Origin: Oceanimonas aquatica
GTDB lineage: Bacteria; Pseudomonadota; Gammaproteobacteria; Enterobacterales; Aeromonadaceae
Assembly: GCF_030732065.1 (NCBI RefSeq)
Contig: NZ_JAVBHX010000001.1
Location: forward strand, 124,001 to 188,000
DNA length: 64,000 nt
Reading direction: 5' to 3'
In this document: positions 60,301 through 64,000 of the stretch, in pieces
Layout: each line of letters begins with the position of its first letter
Numbering within the stretch: the first letter of the stretch is position 1
Notes under the pieces: model-generated
The model's input: only the letters and a program-made list of their open reading frames with translations
The model's database searches: none
What the model was told of the DNA's origin: nothing
Program-made: the position numbers and the translations under genes

Positions 60301-61515
60301 ATGCAAGCGGCAGACATCATTATTATTGGCGGTGGCATGGTGGGGCTCAGCCTGGCGCTGGCACTTGCTCCCAGCGGCATGAAGGTGGCCGTGGTGGAAG
60401 GGCAGGCGCCGGACCCGCACTTTGGTGCGGTGGCCGACAACCGGGTCAGTGCCATCAACCTGGCCTCGCAAACCCTGCTGGAGCGTCTGGGCGCCTGGCC
60501 CGGCCACAGTGACCGCCTTGGCCCCTATACCGAGATGGAAGTGTGGGAGGCGAGAAGCGCAGGCCGCATCGGTTTTTCCGCCGAGCTGATGCATCAGCCC
60601 CATCTGGGCCATATTGTGGAAAACCGGCTGCTGCAATATCACCTGCTGGAGCGGGCCCGGCTCAGCCCGCACATCAGCCTGCATCTGCCGGCCCGGGCCG
60701 CGACCGTGTCGGCCAGCGACGCCGGCGCTTTTGTGCTGCTGGACGACGGCACGCCCATTACCGGCCGGTTGCTGGTGGGGGCCGATGGCGCCCGCTCCTG
60801 GCTGCGTGGCCAGATGCAGCCGGGTATGACCGAGTGGGATTACGACCACCACGCCCTGGTGGCCACCATTGAAACCGATGAACCCCACGGCCGCTGTGCC
60901 CGGCAGATCTTCAATGGCAACGACATCATTGCCTTTCTGCCCCTGGCCGACCCCCATCAGTGCTCGCTGGTGTGGTCCTGTGCGCCGGAGCGGGCCGAGA
61001 CGCTGCTGGCGCTGTCCGAGAGCGAGTTCAACAAGCAACTGGCCACCGCCTTTGATCTGCGCATGGGGCTGTGCCGGGTGCTGGGGCCGCGCATGGCCAT
61101 TCCGCTCAAGGCCCGCTACAGCCAGCAGTTCTGCGGCCCGCGCTGGGCGCTGATCGGCGATGCCGCCCACACCATACATCCATTGGCGGGGCAGGGGGTG
61201 AACCTGGGCCTGCAGGATGCGGCGGCGCTGGCCGACACCCTGCTGGCGCGCCACGCCGCGGGCAAGGACATCGGCGAGCTGGCCGGCCTGCGCGGCTTTG
61301 AACGCTGGCGCAAGGCCGAAGCCGCCACCATGCTGGCCGGCATGGAAGGGCTCAAGCGCCTGTTTGGCACCGAGCTGGGGCCACTCAAGGGGCTGCGTAC
61401 TCTGGGCCTGGGCCTGACCGACCGGCTGATTCCACTCAAGCGGCGGCTGGCGGCCCATGCACTGGGCGTGGGCGGGCTGCAGCCGTCGCTCTCTGTGGTG
61501 GACAAAAATACTTGA
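60301..61515 (+). CDS. ubiI: UbiI/VisC-type ubiquinone hydroxylase
   Basis: FAD monooxygenase paralogous to UbiH. The 404 residues have IIIIGGGMVGLSLALAL, LLVGADGARSWLRGQ and LIGDAAHTIHPLAGQGVNLG, the last a ubiH/COQ6 family signature. Position directly after ubiH matches E. coli ubiH-ubiI, so C5-hydroxylation is the likely role; UbiF (C6) cannot be excluded from sequence alone. Ends in a double hairpin region. Confidence 0.9.
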   Translation: MQAADIIIIGGGMVGLSLALALAPSGMKVAVVEGQAPDPHFGAVADNRVSAINLASQTLLERLGAWPGHSDRLGPYTEMEVWEARSAGRIGFSAELMHQPHLGHIVENRLLQYHLLERARLSPHISLHLPARAATVSASDAGAFVLLDDGTPITGRLLVGADGARSWLRGQMQPGMTEWDYDHHALVATIETDEPHGRCARQIFNGNDIIAFLPLADPHQCSLVWSCAPERAETLLALSESEFNKQLATAFDLRMGLCRVLGPRMAIPLKARYSQQFCGPRWALIGDAAHTIHPLAGQGVNLGLQDAAALADTLLARHAAGKDIGELAGLRGFERWRKAEAATMLAGMEGLKRLFGTELGPLKGLRTLGLGLTDRLIPLKRRLAAHALGVGGLQPSLSVVDKNT

Positions 61516-61553
61516 GAAAAACTAATCTGACGCGGCTTAGGAATTAGTTTTTC
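61516..61553 (+). terminator. Hairpin 1 after ubiI
   Basis: A perfect 11-bp stem GAAAAACTAAT/ATTAGTTTTTC with a 16-nt loop begins right at the ubiI stop. Confidence 0.6.
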
Positions 61554-61571
61554 TAGGCCTTAATTAAGTGA

Positions 61572-61618
61572 AAGCACAAGCGCAAAATTTGCGCTTGTGC
61601 TTGTTAAGGGGCTTTTTT
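61572..61618 (+). terminator. Long-stem terminator after ubiI
   Basis: AAGCACAAGCGCAAA (61572-61586), a single central A and the perfect complement to 61602 form a 31-nt palindrome. It is flanked by CCTTAA and TTAAGG that extend the stem, and ends in six T at about 61613-61618. Likely the main terminator of ygfB-ubiH-ubiI. Confidence 0.8.
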
Positions 61619-61847
61619 ATATATCAAGTTTTAAATTTTTGTTAAAATTTGGTTCATTAACCCATAAATGTTGCATTCTTCACGTTAAAACGGCTGTGCT
61701 GGTGTCGCCTACATTTTGTTCTTTAATGCTAATTGATTAGTTTTTTTTGACTTCCTTGCCGTGTTATCCCGAGTTCGCTTGAGTATAATCGTTATCGCTA
61801 TACCGGATTATCGCTCGCTGGCCGGGCTCGGAATATAAGGAAGCGTC
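61619..61847 (+). promoter_or_regulatory. A+T-rich upstream region of gcvT
   Basis: This stretch is far richer in A+T than its neighbours, as expected for a region bent and bound by Lrp. It contains CTAATTGATTAG (61729-61740), a perfect palindrome of CTAAT, the half-site reported for the activator GcvA in E. coli, and a perfect -10 TATAAT at 61784-61789 without a convincing -35. No glycine riboswitch was recognised. Confidence 0.5.
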
Positions 61848-62951
61848 ATGACTCAGCAAACAGTTTTGCATCCGCAGCACCTGGAAGCCGGTGCCAAGAT
61901 GGTGGATTTTCACGGTTGGGATATGCCCATCAACTACGGCTCCCAGCTTGAAGAGCACCACGCCGTCCGCCAGGACGCCGGCATGTTCGATGTCTCTCAC
62001 ATGACCATCGTGGATGTGAAGGGCGCAGGCGCCAAAGCCTTTCTGCAGCGTATGCTGGCCAACGACATCGGCCGGGTCACCCAGCCGGGCAAGGCCATCT
62101 ACAGCGGCATGCTCAACGAGCAGGGCGGGGTCATTGACGATCTCATCACCTATTACTTTGCCGAAGACGACTACCGCATGATCGTCAACTCCGCCACCCG
62201 CGACAAGGATCTGGCCTGGATGGCAAAGCAGTCAGACGGCTTTGACGTCACCCTCACCGAGCGGCCTGAGCTGGCCATGATCGCGGTGCAGGGCCCCAAC
62301 GCCAAATCCAAAGCCGCCACCGTATTCAGTGCCGAGCAGAACGCCGCCGTGGAAGGCATGAAGCCCTTCTTTGGCGTGCAGTCCGGAGACCTCTTTATTG
62401 CCACCACCGGCTACACCGGTGAAGACGGCTACGAAATTGTGGTGCCCGCCGAGCAGGCCGGCGCCTTGTGGAATGCCCTGAAGGATGCCGGTGTGCGCCC
62501 CTGTGGCCTGGGTGCCCGCGACACCCTGCGCCTGGAAGCCGGCATGAACCTCTACAGTCAGGACATGGACGAAACCGTGTCTCCCCTGGCCGCCAACATG
62601 GCCTGGACCATTGCCTGGGAGCCGGCCGACCGTGATTTTATCGGCCGTGCCGCCCTTGAAGCCCAGCGCGAAGCCGGCAACCAGCCCAAGCAGGTGGGCC
62701 TGGTGATGAAGGCAAAGGGCGTGCTGCGTGCCGGCACCCCGGTGCGCTTTACCGATGCAGACGGTAACGAGCAGCAGGGTGTGATCACATCCGGCACCTT
62801 CTCGCCTACACTGGGTTTCAGCGTTGCGCTGGCGCGGGTTCCGCGCTCCATTGGCGACAACGCGGAAGTGGAACTGCGCAAAAAATGGATGCCGGTGTCC
62901 GTGGTAAAACCGACTTTTGTACGTTTCGGCAAAGCGGTCGCCGAGTTTTAA
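61848..62951 (+). CDS. gcvT: Glycine cleavage system T protein (aminomethyltransferase)
   Basis: Transfers the methylene group from lipoyl-H protein to tetrahydrofolate. The 367 residues include [67 protein letters not shown] and [25 protein letters not shown] precedes the ATG. gcvH starts 19 bp downstream. Confidence 0.98.
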   Translation: MTQQTVLHPQHLEAGAKMVDFHGWDMPINYGSQLEEHHAVRQDAGMFDVSHMTIVDVKGAGAKAFLQRMLANDIGRVTQPGKAIYSGMLNEQGGVIDDLITYYFAEDDYRMIVNSATRDKDLAWMAKQSDGFDVTLTERPELAMIAVQGPNAKSKAATVFSAEQNAAVEGMKPFFGVQSGDLFIATTGYTGEDGYEIVVPAEQAGALWNALKDAGVRPCGLGARDTLRLEAGMNLYSQDMDETVSPLAANMAWTIAWEPADRDFIGRAALEAQREAGNQPKQVGLVMKAKGVLRAGTPVRFTDADGNEQQGVITSGTFSPTLGFSVALARVPRSIGDNAEVELRKKWMPVSVVKPTFVRFGKAVAEF

Positions 62952-62970
62952 GAACCAAGAGGAACAACTG

Positions 62971-63360
62971 ATGAGCAATATCCCCAGTGAACTGAAGTAT
63001 GCCCGCTCGCACGAATGGGTACGGGTTGAAGAAAACGGTGAAGCGGTGATCGGCATTACCGAACATGCGCAGGATCTGTTGGGTGATATGGTATTTGTTG
63101 AGCTGCCCGAAGTGGGACGCACTGTGGACGCCAGCGAAGACTGCGCCGTGGCCGAGTCTGTCAAGGCGGCTTCCGATATCTACGCTCCGGTGAGCGGTGA
63201 AATCATTGCCGTGAACGAGGCGCTGGAAGACAGCCCGGAGCTGGTAAACTCCGACCCCTTTGGTGACGGCTGGCTGTTCCGCATCAAACTGGCAGACGAG
63301 TCCGAGCTGGACGAACTGCTGGACGCCGAAGGCTACGAAAACAGCATCGACGAAGACTAA
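62971..63360 (+). CDS. gcvH: Glycine cleavage system H protein
   Basis: Lipoyl carrier of the glycine cleavage complex. The 129 residues contain [33 protein letters not shown] and the lipoylation site Lys in [20 protein letters not shown]. The ATG at 62971 follows AGAGGAACAAC; the longer open frame overlaps gcvT and is not family-like. Confidence 0.98.
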   Translation: MSNIPSELKYARSHEWVRVEENGEAVIGITEHAQDLLGDMVFVELPEVGRTVDASEDCAVAESVKAASDIYAPVSGEIIAVNEALEDSPELVNSDPFGDGWLFRIKLADESELDELLDAEGYENSIDED

Positions 63361-63366
63361 GTTCGC

Positions 63367-63390
63367 CAAAGCCCCCGCATGGGGGCTTTG
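63367..63390 (+). terminator. Hairpin between gcvH and gcvP
   Basis: A perfect 10-bp stem CAAAGCCCCC/GGGGGCTTTG with a GCAT loop has no T-run after it. It may stabilise the gcvTH mRNA or reduce readthrough into gcvP. A second small hairpin (CGGGC-ACCGA-GCCCG) lies near 63497-63511, just before the gcvP ribosome site. Confidence 0.55.
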
Positions 63391-63530
63391 TTGATGTTGC
63401 CTTTCAAAGCGAGCAGCCATAGCTGCTGACGTGCCATTTCAATGTCAGACTTTTGCCGGCAAGTACCCCCCGAACCGCCGGTCGTCTGTCTACCCTCGGG
63501 CACCGAGCCCGAAGAAGGAAGTAAGGAAAA

Positions 63531-64000
63531 ATGACCCAGTCTTTGTTTGAACTTGAGCAGAATAACGCCTTCATCGGCCGTCATATTGGTCCTTCCGAGC
63601 AGGAAGTAGCCGAGATGCTGGCGGTGGTGGGCGCCGACAGCCTGGACGATTTGATTAAGCAGACAGTGCCGGCGAGCATTCTCAACGATCAGCCCCTTGG
63701 CATTGGCGCGCCGCGCACCGAGCAGGAAGCCCTCAGCTACCTGAAGTCGCTGGCCGACCAGAACAAGGTGTTCAAGAGCTATATCGGCATGGGCTATCAC
63801 GATACCCATGTGCCTCTGGTTATTCAGCGCAACGTGCTGGAAAACCCGGGCTGGTATACCGCTTATACCCCGTATCAGCCGGAGATCGCTCAGGGCCGCC
63901 TTGAAGCCCTGCTCAACTTCCAGCAAATGACCCAGGATCTGACCGGCCTGCCGCTGGCCAGCGCCTCGCTGCTGGACGAAGCCACCGCCGCCGCCGAGGC
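63531..64000 (+). CDS. gcvP: Glycine dehydrogenase (decarboxylating) P protein, N-terminal part
   Basis: PLP-dependent decarboxylase of the glycine cleavage system. Only about 156 N-terminal residues lie in the window; the gene continues past the right edge. It opens [20 protein letters not shown] and includes [38 protein letters not shown] and [20 protein letters not shown], all typical of GcvP. The ATG follows AAGGAAGTAAGGAAAA. The 170-bp gap from gcvH is wide for this operon and holds two hairpins. Confidence 0.96.
   Translation, partial: MTQSLFELEQNNAFIGRHIGPSEQEVAEMLAVVGADSLDDLIKQTVPASILNDQPLGIGAPRTEQEALSYLKSLADQNKVFKSYIGMGYHDTHVPLVIQRNVLENPGWYTAYTPYQPEIAQGRLEALLNFQQMTQDLTGLPLASASLLDEATAAAE

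Noticed and set aside
61619-61847. Glycine riboswitch upstream of gcvT
   Set aside because: The conserved GGAGAG-type core and paired aptamer layout were not found; the region is A+T-rich promoter-like DNA.

Overview
This 64 kb window is dense, GC-rich chromosomal sequence from a gammaproteobacterium. Gene content and order (smpB-ratA-rnfH-bamE, grpE-dnaK-dnaJ-greA, rlmE-ftsH-folP-glmM-secG, metY-rimP-nusA-infB-rbfA-truB-rpsO-pnp, thrLABC, zapA-ygfB-ubiH-ubiI, gcvTHP) and an initiator tRNA that matches the E. coli gene as I remember it point to an Aeromonadales-like marine or brackish genus such as Oceanimonas, Oceanisphaera or Zobellella. That placement is inference from synteny and protein similarity recalled from memory; no search was run.

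Layout. 1-4.3 kb: 3' end of rarA, then serS, cvpA and purF. 4.4-9.6 kb: a Yip1-family membrane protein and two tail-to-tail cyclic-di-GMP genes, one GGDEF-EAL hybrid with a 5TMR-LYT-like sensor and one Cache-GGDEF protein. 9.8-11.6 kb: trans-translation genes (ssrA, smpB), then ratA-rnfH. 11.6-15.8 kb: bamE, udp, recN behind two LexA boxes, and nadK. 16-20.5 kb: heat-shock genes grpE, dnaK and dnaJ with sigma-32-like promoters, then greA. 20.5-27 kb: a PilZ protein, yhbY, rlmE, ftsH, folP, glmM and secG. 27-36.3 kb: tRNA-Leu(GAG), tRNA-fMet and the transcription/translation operon through pnp. 36.4-39.6 kb: pdxH, a GNAT protein, a 34-bp-period hairpin array, roxA and a TrmJ-like methyltransferase. 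39.6-44.6 kb: the thr operon with a readable leader peptide and attenuator. 44.6-45.2 kb: a CsrB-type regulatory RNA. 45.3-50.2 kb: rimK with an aspartoacylase-family partner, and acnA. 50.5-53.9 kb: modE and modABC around a shared palindromic operator. 53.9-58.4 kb: rpiA, ygfA, an inserted accessory block (DUF2132 gene plus an ethylbenzene-dehydrogenase-like/DUF2231 membrane pair), 6S RNA and zapA. 58.5-61.5 kb: ygfB, ubiH and ubiI. 61.8-64 kb: gcvT, gcvH and the start of gcvP.

Most of the window is housekeeping. I see no prophage, transposase, CRISPR array, toxin-antitoxin pair or defence island. The less ordinary content is regulatory and structural RNA (tmRNA, 6S, CsrB-like RNA, thr attenuator), several families of palindromic intergenic repeats (three of them with internal or compensatory pairing), and the two-gene membrane module placed between ygfA and 6S RNA. 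That module is the best candidate here for an under-described function. The cyclic-di-GMP genes, PilZ protein and CsrB-like RNA together suggest a cell that invests in lifestyle switching, though nothing in the window links them directly.
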